From Rhodoplanes sp963840055 (GTDB lineage: Bacteria; Pseudomonadota; Alphaproteobacteria; Rhizobiales; Xanthobacteraceae), in the NCBI GenBank assembly GCA_963840055.1, contig CAWIXM010000022.1, positions 310,001 to 374,000 on the forward strand: 64,000 bases of DNA, read 5' to 3'. The translations under genes were made by a program, and so were the position numbers. The first letter of the stretch is position 1. Each line of letters starts with the position of its first letter. This document shows positions 26,618 to 41,547 of the stretch, piece by piece. The notes under the pieces were generated by a model. It was not told the origin of the DNA. It saw nothing but the letters and a program-made list of their open reading frames with translations, and did no database searches.

Positions 26618-27652
26618 AAGGCTTATCCCGCTGACTCCGGGCCTACGAAATATGGTGACATGCGGCGCGCCGTGGCGTAAGAACAAATAGCGAACATTCT
26701 TTCTGTCACGAGGTCGCGCCATGGTCGATTTCCCCACGTCGCTTGTCGATTTTCAACGTCGCTTTCCTGATGAGGCCGCCTGCGCGGCGTGGCTGTTCGA
26801 GGCGCGTTGGCCCACGGGCTTTCGCTGCCCGGCCTGCGATCACGACAAGGCCTGGCCGCACGGGGGAAAGGCTTTCACCTACGAATGCGCCGCCTGCGGC
26901 AGGCAAACCTCCGTCACGGCGGGGACGATCATGCACGGCTCGAAGCTTCCTCTGACCGTCTGGTTCTGGGCCGCCTATCTGATGGCCACCCACTCCAACG
27001 GAATTTCGGCGCTGCAATTGCAGAGGCTGCTTGCGCTGGGCTCCTATAAGTCGGCTTGGCTGTTGTGCGCCAAGCTGCGGCGGGCCATGGTCGCGCCTGC
27101 CCGCGCGCTCCTGGCTGGGATCGCCGAGATCGACGAGACAGAAATCCCCTTGCGCGCCAAGGACGATCCAATCAGGGGTGGCGGCGGTCGCTCGTCCCAG
27201 AGCAAAATGCTCGTCGCCGGCGCGGTCGAAGTCGCTGACGGCGCGCCCGGCCGCATTCGCCTCGCAACAATCCAGGACTTTTCCGCCGCCTCGCTGCACG
27301 GTTTTGTCGCCGCCAACCTGGCTCGAGGCGCAACCATCAAAACCGATGGATGGGCAGCCTATCCAGGCGCGCCCAACGTCGCTCACGATCCCCATGTCGT
27401 CGGCAACATGGCTGCCCATATCGTGCTGCCGTGGATCCATCGCGTCTTCTCCAACTTGAAGACTTGGGCGCTCGGCGTCTACCACGGCCTGCGAAGGAAA
27501 CATCTCCAAAGCTATCTCGACGAATTCGTCTTCCAATTCAACCGCCGTCGCACGCGTCACGCCGCCTTTCGCTCGCTACTCTCCATCGGCCTTATAACCA
27601 AACCCATTACCTACGAAATGTTGATCCGACCGGAATCTGCGGCATAAGCCTT
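26618..27652 (+). mobile_element. IS1595-family insertion sequence, complete
   Basis: 1035 bp. Terminal inverted repeats are AAGGCTTATCCCGCTGACTC (left) and AAGGCTTATGCCGCAGATTC (right, reverse complement), 17 of 20 identical and then both CGG. The 8-bp direct duplication AACGCGCT flanks it exactly (26610-26617 and 27653-27660). Eight-base duplications and a single zinc-ribbon transposase fit IS1595. Perfect duplication and an open transposase imply a recent insertion. Confidence 0.95.
26721..27647 (+). CDS. IS1595-family (ISXO2-like) transposase
   Basis: 308 residues. An N-terminal zinc ribbon (CPAC ... YECAACGRQTSV) precedes the linker HGSKLPLTVWFWAAYLMATH and an RNase-H-like catalytic domain with the acidic residues in EIDETEIPL and IKTDGWAAY, then VFSNLKTWALGVYHGLRRKH with Asn and the late LDEFVFQFNRR Glu, as in the DDN(E/H) set of IS1595. 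The stop codon lies inside the right inverted repeat. Reading frame intact, so probably active. Confidence 0.95.
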   Translation: MVDFPTSLVDFQRRFPDEAACAAWLFEARWPTGFRCPACDHDKAWPHGGKAFTYECAACGRQTSVTAGTIMHGSKLPLTVWFWAAYLMATHSNGISALQLQRLLALGSYKSAWLLCAKLRRAMVAPARALLAGIAEIDETEIPLRAKDDPIRGGGGRSSQSKMLVAGAVEVADGAPGRIRLATIQDFSAASLHGFVAANLARGATIKTDGWAAYPGAPNVAHDPHVVGNMAAHIVLPWIHRVFSNLKTWALGVYHGLRRKHLQSYLDEFVFQFNRRRTRHAAFRSLLSIGLITKPITYEMLIRPESAA

Positions 27653-27733
27653 AACGCGCTTTCTTCCGGCGCATAGTCTTTTCTAGAATATTCACATAGC
27701 GACCATCAAATCTGCTTTGCTTCTACGGACGAC

Positions 27734-27751
27734 GCGGGCGTTGACGCCCGC
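27734..27751 (-). terminator. Possible mfd terminator hairpin
   Basis: GCGGGCG and CGCCCGC form a perfect 7-bp stem with a four-base loop about 90 bases past the mfd stop. There is no T-run beyond it on the minus strand, so the call is weak. Confidence 0.3.
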
Positions 27752-27843
27752 AGCATAAGAAATTGGTGAGCGGCTCGGTGCAATGCCGCCCCCAATGCCG
27801 TGCGGCTTGCTTTGCCTTCGATCATGTTCAACTCGCTCAGCGC

Positions 27844-31372
<3,529 letters not shown>

Positions 31373-31392
<20 letters not shown>

Positions 31393-31684
31393 CAAGCCCT
31401 GCCGCCGCCGCGTGGTTGAAGGCGCAGATTCGCCGGAACACATCGGTATCGTAGTTCGCCGGCACCGGACGGTTGCCGACCACCCAGGCGTAGAGCTCCA
31501 GGTCCGGCACCTCGCACAGGCGCTCGAACGCGTCGAGGTCCGCGTCCGACATCGTCCCGATCGCTTCGTCGGCAAACCGGCCCATGATCAAATCCAATTC
31601 GCGCGTGCCGCGCCGCCAGGCGCGGAACAGAAGCCGTCGCCGCCGCGGGTCCAGCCCCTCGCTCGATCGTGTCGATCCCGTCAT
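31373..31684 (-). CDS. sdhE: FAD assembly factor SdhE
   Basis: 103-residue helical protein of the SdhE/SDHAF2 family, which promotes covalent flavinylation of succinate dehydrogenase subunit SdhA. The defining RGxxE is seen in RRGTRELDLIMGRF, followed by DLDAFERLCEVPDLELYAWV and a short C-terminal tail. The ATG at 31684 gives the usual length. It overlaps mfd, a gene order I know from other rhizobia. No sdh genes lie in the window. Confidence 0.92.
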
Positions 31685-31727
31685 GCCCGCCCTGCCTGAT
31701 CGTTTCGCGCCGGCGCCGTCCAACGCC

Positions 31728-31749
31728 AAAAGCCCGGACGAGGCCGGGC
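31728..31749 (-). terminator. Rho-independent terminator after valS
   Basis: On the minus strand GCCCGG-CCTCGT-CCGGGC is followed directly by TTTT. It lies between the valS stop (31856) and the sdhE start (31684), so it should separate the two transcripts. The stem is short (6 bp) but GC-rich. Confidence 0.6.
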
Positions 31750-31855
31750 ACGAAATTGATATAGCGGGCGCGGATTGGAAGGCAAAGCGGGCGTGCTTGG
31801 CACAGCGTGCTCCGGGCCACGCGGTTTGATTTTTCCGCGAAAAAGAAAGTGCGGA

Positions 31856-34729
<2,874 letters not shown>

Positions 34730-34845
34730 TGCGACGCTCTCGTTGCGATGGCGGGCAAGAAGCCCGCCTCCCCGGCCCCTGTCAACGGGCAGGCTTGGCG
34801 ATCGATCGAGGCCGACCACAAATGCTGAATTAGCCGCGGGATCGG

Positions 34846-35277
34846 TCAGCGCCCGCGCGAGAGCCGCTCGATCTCGGCGCGCACCAGCCGCTCGACCAGT
34901 TGCGGCAGGTTGTCATCGAGCCAGGTCTTGAGCATCGGACGCAGAAGATCGCGTGCGATATCCTCGAGCGTGCGCGAACTGTGCGCGGCGGCGGCCTGTG
35001 CAAGCGCGTCGAGCGCCGAGTCAACGGCCGCCGCGGTCGCCGGGGACAACAACTGTGGTTGCTTCAACGGTTCTGAGCCTCGCCCCGGGCGCGGGTCTGC
35101 CGCTTGGCTGCGCGGCCACGCGCGCGACGCCTCGTTCCTCACCGGCTCAGCGGCGGGCCTTGCCGCCTCGCCAGCGGGCGGCGCGGGATTGGCGGAATCG
35201 TCATGAGCGATCATGCGACGGATGGAGGCAAGAATCTCATCCATCGATGGCTCTTGCGCTTTGGCCGATTGGGTCAT
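34846..35277 (-). CDS. popZ: PopZ-like polar organizing protein (DUF2497)
   Basis: 143 residues. The N-terminal helix EPSMDEILASIRRMIAHDD is the conserved PopZ partner-binding segment, a Pro/Ala-rich disordered middle follows, and the C-terminal helices LEDIARDLLRPMLKTWLDDN and LPQLVERLVRAEIERLSRGR form the oligomerisation region. PopZ builds a polar matrix that anchors the ParB/centromere complex and regulators of the alphaproteobacterial cell cycle. The position directly upstream of valS matches that of popZ in other alphaproteobacteria. Confidence 0.92.
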   Translation of the reverse strand: MTQSAKAQEPSMDEILASIRRMIAHDDSANPAPPAGEAARPAAEPVRNEASRAWPRSQAADPRPGRGSEPLKQPQLLSPATAAAVDSALDALAQAAAAHSSRTLEDIARDLLRPMLKTWLDDNLPQLVERLVRAEIERLSRGR

Positions 35278-35450
35278 GGGCTGCGTCCCCGCTGCCGGTG
35301 GATCGCGCTCGCTCGACGACGCCGGCGCGAATCAAGCCGTGCAGTCTCGTCGCAGTATTGGCAAGACGAGAGGAGACGCGCAAGCAATTGCCGGGACAGT
35401 CATGCGCGGACGCAACGCCAATCAATGAAGGCTATGCGTCTTGGATGCCG

Positions 35451-37019
35451 CTACTTCCCGTCCGGGGTACGCACGCCCGCCCAGACATCGCGCACCTGCT
35501 GGTAATGGACCATGGGTTCGTAAACCGAAATCGGCAGGCCAAGCACGATCGGCGACAAGCGGCCGACAGAGGAGAGCAACCCAAAGGAGGCAACCACGCG
35601 GTCGCGCTGCGCCGTCACCAGAGCGACGCGCGCATTCACCAACTCCTGTTGCGCATTGAGGACGTCGAGCGTGGTTCTCTGCCCGACCCGCGCCTCCTCG
35701 CGCACGCCGTTGAGCGCAATCTCCGCGGCCGACACTTGCGCCTGCGTCGCTGCGATCTGGGCCTTGGCGGCGTCCAGCTGCCCCCAGGCTTGAACCACAT
35801 TGGCTTGCACCTGATCGCGCGCGGTCTCCAAGTCGAACCGACGCTGCGTCAGAGTTTCTTTCGATTGCCGGACGGCCGAATGAAATAAGCCGCCCCGATA
35901 GATCGGCACGGTCAGTTGCCCGATCAACGAGGCGCTAGTCTGCTGCTTGACGAGCGGGCTGACGTCCAAGCTTTGCTGCGCGTTGGCGGAAACCGTCAGC
36001 ACCGGGTACAGCGCGCCTTCGTTGATCTTGACCTGGAGCGCCTGCACGTCGATGCCGAACATGGCGGCAGTCACGTTCGGGTTCGTCGCGCGCCCCGTAA
36101 CGATCGCCGCCGGAAGATTCGACGGCGAAAAGCGATCGACTGGAGAAGCCGCGGCGAGTTTCCCAGGTTCTACCCCGATCACCTGCCGGTAAACCGCCCG
36201 CGAATTGGTGAAGTTCGCCTCGGCGGTCGCCAACTGCGAACGCCCGGCGGCCAAGCGCAACTCCGCCTGCGCAACGTCGGTGCGCGTGACCTCGCCAACC
36301 GAGAAACGATCTCGCGTCTGGCGGAGCTGTTCCACCAAGACCGCAACGTTGCTGCGCTGCAGCTCCAGAATGGCGGTATCGCGCAAGAGATTCATGTAGG
36401 CGGTTGCGGCGTTGAGCAGCACATTCTGCTCGATCAGCCGCAAGGTTTCGCGCGCCGCAGAGACCTGCTGTTCCGCCTGGCGCACACGATTGCCGGTCTG
36501 GAAGCCGTTGAACAAGGTTTGCGTGCCGGTGATCCCGGCCGAACGCGGATCGAATGTGCCTTGCGTTATCGATCGCAAGCCCCCGGTCGTCCTAAACGAC
36601 GACGACGTCCCACCGGCAGTGCCGGCCGTCCGTGATCCTCCTATTCCTGAGGCTACCACGGAATTAGGTACTTCCGTCTCGGTGCGCTGGTACTGGCGGC
36701 CGGCCGATAGAGTTGCGCTCACCGTCGGCCTGTAACCCGACAGCGCCTGCGGCACGTTCTCGTCAATCGCTCGAGTAATGGAACGCTGGGAGTTGAGCTG
36801 CGGATTGGTCTGATAGGCGGTCGCCAGCGCCCACTCCAACGTATCCGCTTGTGCGGTGAACGCCGCGCCAGCCAATGCGATGACAAAACTCGCCGCAGCG
36901 AGCTGCACTCGGAACGTTGCAGCCAGCGTCCTTGTCGACCCCGACGTGGCTTGCGCCCCCAACGCCCCCACGAATCCCTCCGTCCGCCCCTTCAGAACTA
37001 TGACAATAGAAATCTCCAC
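35451..37019 (-). CDS. tolC: TolC-family outer-membrane channel protein
   Basis: Outer-membrane exit duct for efflux pumps and type I secretion. 522 residues. A signal-like stretch (LAAASFVIALAGAAFTAQA) ends at ADTLEWALATAY, the usual start of mature TolC proteins. Two halves of the duplicated coiled-coil/barrel are seen: QTLFNGFQTGNRVRQAEQQV in the first and YRGGLFHSAVRQSKETLTQR in the second, the latter with GQRTTLDVLNAQQELVNARV. The upstream 30 residues before the signal look unusual, so the true start may be internal. pcm lies 139 bases upstream on the same strand; no pump genes are adjacent, as usual for a general TolC. Confidence 0.93.
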   Translation of the reverse strand: MEISIVIVLKGRTEGFVGALGAQATSGSTRTLAATFRVQLAAASFVIALAGAAFTAQADTLEWALATAYQTNPQLNSQRSITRAIDENVPQALSGYRPTVSATLSAGRQYQRTETEVPNSVVASGIGGSRTAGTAGGTSSSFRTTGGLRSITQGTFDPRSAGITGTQTLFNGFQTGNRVRQAEQQVSAARETLRLIEQNVLLNAATAYMNLLRDTAILELQRSNVAVLVEQLRQTRDRFSVGEVTRTDVAQAELRLAAGRSQLATAEANFTNSRAVYRQVIGVEPGKLAAASPVDRFSPSNLPAAIVTGRATNPNVTAAMFGIDVQALQVKINEGALYPVLTVSANAQQSLDVSPLVKQQTSASLIGQLTVPIYRGGLFHSAVRQSKETLTQRRFDLETARDQVQANVVQAWGQLDAAKAQIAATQAQVSAAEIALNGVREEARVGQRTTLDVLNAQQELVNARVALVTAQRDRVVASFGLLSSVGRLSPIVLGLPISVYEPMVHYQQVRDVWAGVRTPDGK

Positions 37020-37158
37020 GCTCGATGAAAACCCTACAGATCAAAAAGATATGCGGTGGCGCAAGAGAGCCACAGCAGCAACTGCAAGATTTTATTTACG
37101 AATTGGCCACTCGGTTTCAGCGAAACTAGGCAAAACCGTGGCCTTTACATGGGAGTCG

Positions 37159-37812
37159 TCAGAATATAAAGGATTTTGGCTTTACGAACCCAGGCAAAAC
37201 CGGGGCAGTCGCGTCGAAGATAGGACGACTACTTATATCGCCGGAGGCGTTTCGGTAAAGCGTCGCCTTCCCGACAGGTGCACCACCGACGATCGTGACT
37301 AACCGCCCGCCGTCCTTCACTTGAGCCAGCAGGCTCTCCGGCACGTACTCTACCGCACCATTGATCAGGATGAGGTCATAGGGCGCCTCGACTGACCAGC
37401 CCGCGCTGAACGATCCGCTGACGACTTTCGCGTTATCAACGCCCATCTCTTTGAGGAGGCGCGCAGCCCGTTCGGCAAGGTTGTGATCCTCCTCAAGCGC
37501 AACGACTGATCGCGCAAGCCGGGCCAAAATGGCCGACGAATACCCGGTTCCGCACGCCACATCGAGGACGTGATCGGTGTCCTTCACGTCGGCGGCTTGA
37601 ATGAGGCGCCCCACCACCATCGGCTCGAGCAAAAAACGTCCGCCTTCATCGAGCGCGAGATTACCGTCCATATAGGCCATCGCCGCTTTGTCAGCGGGGA
37701 CGAACCGCTCGCGCGGAATTTCGAGCATCGCCGCGACTAGGCGCAGATCGGTGACCTCGTTGGGGCGTACCTGGTTATCGACCATCTTGCGTCGCGCCGT
37801 CGCGAAATCCAT
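37159..37812 (-). CDS. pcm: Protein-L-isoaspartate O-methyltransferase
   Basis: Methylates isoaspartyl residues in aged proteins with S-adenosylmethionine, starting their repair. 217 residues. SAM-binding motif I is HVLDVACGTGYSSAI (about 81-95), preceded by FLLEPMVVGRLIQAA and followed by VVALEEDHNLAERA. The classical DGS/substrate motif is less clear than in E. coli Pcm, and the C-terminal half is of the rhizobial subtype commonly found upstream of tolC. The call is to family level; activity on isoaspartate is inferred. Confidence 0.88.
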   Translation of the reverse strand: MDFATARRKMVDNQVRPNEVTDLRLVAAMLEIPRERFVPADKAAMAYMDGNLALDEGGRFLLEPMVVGRLIQAADVKDTDHVLDVACGTGYSSAILARLARSVVALEEDHNLAERAARLLKEMGVDNAKVVSGSFSAGWSVEAPYDLILINGAVEYVPESLLAQVKDGGRLVTIVGGAPVGKATLYRNASGDISSRPIFDATAPVLPGFVKPKSFIF

Positions 37813-37988
37813 GGATAAGGCTCCGTCCGCTCCCCGGCCGCCGGGGTGAGCGGTTTTTTTGGATCAGGGTTCGTGAAAAGGCAAGGTCGGGTCTGGCGCT
37901 CCCGTGGTTTGTACGGCAAGAGCGAAATCGTTAGGAGGTCCAAGCCGCTTGCAGCCAAGCTCCCCTGTCCTGATCCGCGACTGCTTGA

Positions 37989-38639
37989 ATGGAAAAGAGG
38001 CATCATGAGTGGGATCGACCATTGAACGAGATCAAACACTTGATCGGAGCGCTGGAGCCGCTGATTCACGAATATGGAGCGGCGGCGATCCTGGTGATCA
38101 TCTTCCTGGAAACGCTGGGCGCACCATTGCCGGGAGAAACGCTTCTGGTGTTCGCCTCCGCGCTCGCGGCGCGCGGCGAGTTGTCGTGGCCGACGCTTTT
38201 TGCGGCGGCCTGGGCCGGCGCCGTGCTGGGCGACAATACCGGCTTTGCGATCGGCCGCTATGCCGGGCGCGAGCTCATTGCACGCTACGGCACCCGGATC
38301 GGCCTCGGTGCGGAGCGTCTCGACAAAGTCGAAGCGGTTTTCAAGAAATACGGCCCGCTGACTGTGGCGTTCGCGCGATTCGTTGCCTTTCTGCGCCAGC
38401 TCAACGGGCCGGTGGCCGGCACCTTGGACATGCGCTGGCGGCGCTTTCTCATGTTCGAGGCGCTCGGCGCGGCGATGTGGGTCACGACGTGGATGCTGTT
38501 CGGCCATTATGTCGGCGACCACGCCGCAGCGCTGATCGCGTTCGGGCGCAAGTTCTGGCCGGCGGCGCTCGCCCTCGCGGGACTGGCGCTGACCGGCGCG
38601 CTCTTCTGGAGATACCGAACGCGGCAGCGCCGGGGTTGA
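37989..38639 (+). CDS. DedA/VTT-family membrane protein
   Basis: 216 residues with several membrane segments: ILVIIFLETLGAPLPGETLL with the conserved E and GAPLPGE motif, PTLFAAAWAGAVLGDNTGFA, MFEALGAAMWVTTWMLFG and AALALAGLALTGALFW. The middle FARFVAFLRQLNGPVAGTLDM is the G[FY]R-like re-entrant motif of the family. DedA proteins are implicated in flipping lipid carriers (undecaprenyl phosphate, phosphatidylethanolamine) and membrane-potential homeostasis. A TTG at 38022 is an alternative start. It converges on the MBL hydrolase gene with 12 bases between. Confidence 0.9.
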   Translation: MEKRHHEWDRPLNEIKHLIGALEPLIHEYGAAAILVIIFLETLGAPLPGETLLVFASALAARGELSWPTLFAAAWAGAVLGDNTGFAIGRYAGRELIARYGTRIGLGAERLDKVEAVFKKYGPLTVAFARFVAFLRQLNGPVAGTLDMRWRRFLMFEALGAAMWVTTWMLFGHYVGDHAAALIAFGRKFWPAALALAGLALTGALFWRYRTRQRRG

Positions 38640-38651
38640 ATTTGCGGTGCG

Positions 38652-39326
38652 TTACCGCAAAAACGGGTTGGCAGCGCGCTCCCGCCCGAAGGTGCTGGTC
38701 GGGCCATGCCCGCAAACGAAGACGACGTCATCACCGAGCGGCAGCAGCTTCTCTTTTATAGAGCGGATCAACGTGTCGTAGTCCCCGCCCGGCAGGTCGG
38801 TGCGTCCGATGGAGCCCTGGAACAGAACGTCGCCCACGATCGCAAATCGCTGATCCGGATTGAAAAAAACGATGCTTCCGGGCGAGTGGCCGGGACAATG
38901 CAGCACGTCCAGCACAAGGTCGCCGATCCGCACCTGATCGCCCTCCTCGAGCCAGCGATCGGGCTGGACGTTACGCAGGCCGGACAGCCCGAACGAGCGC
39001 CCGGACTCGATCACGTGATCGAGCAGAAACTGGTCGGCCCGGTGCGGACCTTCGATGGGGACGCCGAGCTTTTTCTTGAGGTCGGCCGCAGCCCCCACAT
39101 GGTCGACATGCCCGTGGGTTATCAGAATGCGCTCGACCTTCACCTTCGCTTCGGCGATTGCGCGCTCGATATTCGCAAGGTCACCACCGGGATCGACGAC
39201 GGCGCCCCGGTGGTCCGCCTCGTTCCAGACAAGCGTGCAGTTCTGCTGGAATGGGGTGACCGGAATGATGGTGGCGCGAGCCTTGACGAGCGTGCGCCCC
39301 GGAGCGCCGTTCTGGGCAGCGGTCAC
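38652..39326 (-). CDS. MBL-fold metallo-hydrolase (glyoxalase II-like)
   Basis: 224 residues. The metal site motif THGHVDH occupies residues 70-76; further ligands are in HCPGHSPGS, the bridging Asp in FAIVGDVLFQGSIGRTDLPG and the last His in VVFVCGHGPTSTFGRE. The pattern is that of the YcbL/GloB-like hydrolases acting on thioesters such as S-lactoylglutathione. Its start overlaps the pgi stop by four bases (ATGA), so both are co-translated; a glycolytic link (methylglyoxal detoxification) is attractive but inferred. Confidence 0.9.
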   Translation of the reverse strand: MTAAQNGAPGRTLVKARATIIPVTPFQQNCTLVWNEADHRGAVVDPGGDLANIERAIAEAKVKVERILITHGHVDHVGAAADLKKKLGVPIEGPHRADQFLLDHVIESGRSFGLSGLRNVQPDRWLEEGDQVRIGDLVLDVLHCPGHSPGSIVFFNPDQRFAIVGDVLFQGSIGRTDLPGGDYDTLIRSIKEKLLPLGDDVVFVCGHGPTSTFGRERAANPFLR

Positions 39327-41089
39327 GACCGCGCGCCCGTTTGCGCGATGCGCACGACGATGTCGGCGAGCGCCGCAAGGCCCTTGGCGAGATTGCCCTT
39401 GATATGCACGCGCAAGGCGCGCCGCCCGCGCTCGGCAAGCACGCCGAAATCGCCGCGCGCCTGGGCCGCCTTGATGATGCCGAAGCTCGCAGCCTGACCC
39501 GGTACGGCTAGATCAGGGTGATCCTCTGCGGTGATCTGGAGAAACACGCCGGTGTCGGGGCCGCCCTTGTAGGCTTGCCCGGTCGAGTGCAGGAAGCGAG
39601 GCCCGAATCCCAGGCAAGTCGCCACCCGCCAGCCGTCGCGCAGCGCTAGCCGCATTCGCTCCAGCAGCTCGCTGTTCGCGCGATTGCGCTCGATAAAGGC
39701 GAGAATTGTGGCATAGTCGCCCGGGTGCAGCCGGGAGAAATGCGCCCGCAGCCAGCTCTCGACGTCGGCGCCGGCTCCCGCCTTGCGCAACGCGTCGGCA
39801 TTTTTTGCATCGGTGAAGAGTTCGAACGTCGCGTCGGTGACGACCGGCATCTCGCTCGGCAAGGCGCCCGTTTTCTCGAAGGCGGAGGTCAGCTCGCGTG
39901 TCTTGATCTTGGCCGCTTCGACGTCGGGCTGATTGAACGGATGGATGCCGATCACAGCGCCCGCCACAGCGGTCGCAAATTCGAAACGGAAGAATTCCTG
40001 CGCGATGTCTTCGGGCGAATGCAGCGCGATGCGAACAACCGGATGGCCGGCTTTTTCCAAAGCGGTGAGCGCCGCAGTGTCGGTCGCCGAAGCCTCCGAT
40101 TTCATCCGCACGTCGATGAAGATGCGGTCGTTCCCATAGACCGAAGGCGGGCCAAGCGGCTCCAGATCGACGGGGATGATCGCCTTGCCGTTCTTGCCGG
40201 TTGACTCGGCGATGAGCTGTTCGACCCAGGCGCCGAAGTCGGCGAAGCGCGGCGACGACAGGAGTGTGACCTTGTCGCGCCCCATGCGGGCGGCAAGGCC
40301 AAGGGCAAGGCCGAGTTGCACGCCGGGATTGTCCGCGGGCGCGACGTCAGGACCGCAGGCGCGCATCATCGCCAGTCCAGCGCCGACGAGCTTGTCGACG
40401 TCGAAGCCGGCGGCGGCGGCCGGAACCAGACCGAACGGCGAGAGTACCGAGTAGCGGCCGCCGATGCTCGGCTCGCCATGGAAAATGTGGCGGAACTTGT
40501 CCCGTTGCGCCACCTTCTCCATCGACGACCCCGGATCGGTGACGGTGACGACGTGCTCTCCGGCGCGGCCGTCGCCGACCGTCTCGCGCATCCGTGAAAA
40601 GAAATAGGCGAGCAACACGTTCGGCTCGGTGGTGCTGCCCGACTTGCTCGAAATGATGATGAGCGTCGAGGCAAGCTTCAGCGCGGCTTCGGTGGCGAGA
40701 ATCTGCGCAGGATCGGTGGAATCGAAAATCCGCAAATGCGGGAAGCCCGGCTGCGGCGCAAAGATTTCCGTAAGCACTTCCGGGCCGAGACTCGATCCGC
40801 CCATGCCGAGCAGCACGGCATCGGTGAAGCCGGCCTGATGCACATCCTGCGCGAAGGCCCGGTATTCGCCGAGTTGCTTGGCCGATTCCTCGATGATGGT
40901 AAGCCAGCCGACCCATTTGTCTTCATCACCGCCGGTCCACAGCGAGGTGTCGCGCTGCCAAAGCCGGCGCACCTTCCCCTGCTCACGCCAGGCCGCCGTT
41001 TCTTTGCCGATCGCATCGGCAAGTTCACGCGGAACGGCGAAGGATTGGACGTTGAGACGATCAGAGGCGGCGGTCTGGGGAGAATTCAT
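39323..41089 (-). CDS. pgi: Glucose-6-phosphate isomerase (related to the Pgi half of Tal-Pgi fusions)
   Basis: Interconverts glucose-6-phosphate and fructose-6-phosphate. 588 residues, with SIS-fold segments ... VLLGMGGSSLGPEVLTEIFA, LIIISSKSGSTTEPNVLLAY (phosphate-binding SKSGST), GRYSVLSPFGLVPAAAAGFD and a C-terminal Lys/His region GQAYKGGPDTGVFLQITAED. The sequence resembles the isomerase half of the bifunctional transaldolase-isomerase found in many bradyrhizobia rather than stand-alone E. coli Pgi; no transaldolase domain precedes it here. The start is set at MNSPQTAASDRLNV (41089), because the longer frame runs into the response-regulator gene. Confidence 0.9.
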   Translation of the reverse strand: MNSPQTAASDRLNVQSFAVPRELADAIGKETAAWREQGKVRRLWQRDTSLWTGGDEDKWVGWLTIIEESAKQLGEYRAFAQDVHQAGFTDAVLLGMGGSSLGPEVLTEIFAPQPGFPHLRIFDSTDPAQILATEAALKLASTLIIISSKSGSTTEPNVLLAYFFSRMRETVGDGRAGEHVVTVTDPGSSMEKVAQRDKFRHIFHGEPSIGGRYSVLSPFGLVPAAAAGFDVDKLVGAGLAMMRACGPDVAPADNPGVQLGLALGLAARMGRDKVTLLSSPRFADFGAWVEQLIAESTGKNGKAIIPVDLEPLGPPSVYGNDRIFIDVRMKSEASATDTAALTALEKAGHPVVRIALHSPEDIAQEFFRFEFATAVAGAVIGIHPFNQPDVEAAKIKTRELTSAFEKTGALPSEMPVVTDATFELFTDAKNADALRKAGAGADVESWLRAHFSRLHPGDYATILAFIERNRANSELLERMRLALRDGWRVATCLGFGPRFLHSTGQAYKGGPDTGVFLQITAEDHPDLAVPGQAASFGIIKAAQARGDFGVLAERGRRALRVHIKGNLAKGLAALADIVVRIAQTGARS

Positions 41090-41145
41090 TGGCGTCAAGT
41101 CCAGGGTTGGGTTGAAGCTGATCGCGACTTCGCAACTGGGGTCGC

Positions 41146-41547
41146 TCAGCCCGATTGCGCGCTTGCAAGAACCGCGAGAAGCGCCTTGGCCAGCATATCG
41201 GCGCGGAAAGGCTTCTGCACGACGGGCGTATGCGCCCATTCGGGCTTAAGCCCGTCACTGCCGTATCCGGTGGTGAAGACGAACGGCACGCCGCAGGCTT
41301 TAAGCCGCTCGGCGACCGGATAGACCTCCTGCCCGTCAAGATTGACATCGAGCACGGCGACGTCGGGACAGCTTTCATCAATCGCCGACAGCGCCTCCGG
41401 GATGCCGGCGACATTGGTGATGCTGCCGCACCCCAATTCGAGCAGCATGTCTTCGATCAGGAACGAAATGATGGCCTCATCCTCGACAATGAGGACGTTG
41501 AGGCGACCAAGGAGCGACTTGAACTGATCGGCGCTTTCGTCCGTCAT
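41146..41547 (-). CDS. Single-domain response regulator
   Basis: 133 residues, receiver domain only. Acidic pocket E22-D23 (LIVEDEAI), phosphoacceptor D67 in VAVLDVNLDG, the Thr of FTTGYG and K112 in VVQKPFRA are all present. No output domain, so it probably acts through protein contacts or phosphotransfer. Its ATG overlaps the kinase stop by one base (TAATG), which makes the kinase its probable phosphodonor. Confidence 0.93.
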   Translation of the reverse strand: MTDESADQFKSLLGRLNVLIVEDEAIISFLIEDMLLELGCGSITNVAGIPEALSAIDESCPDVAVLDVNLDGQEVYPVAERLKACGVPFVFTTGYGSDGLKPEWAHTPVVQKPFRADMLAKALLAVLASAQSG

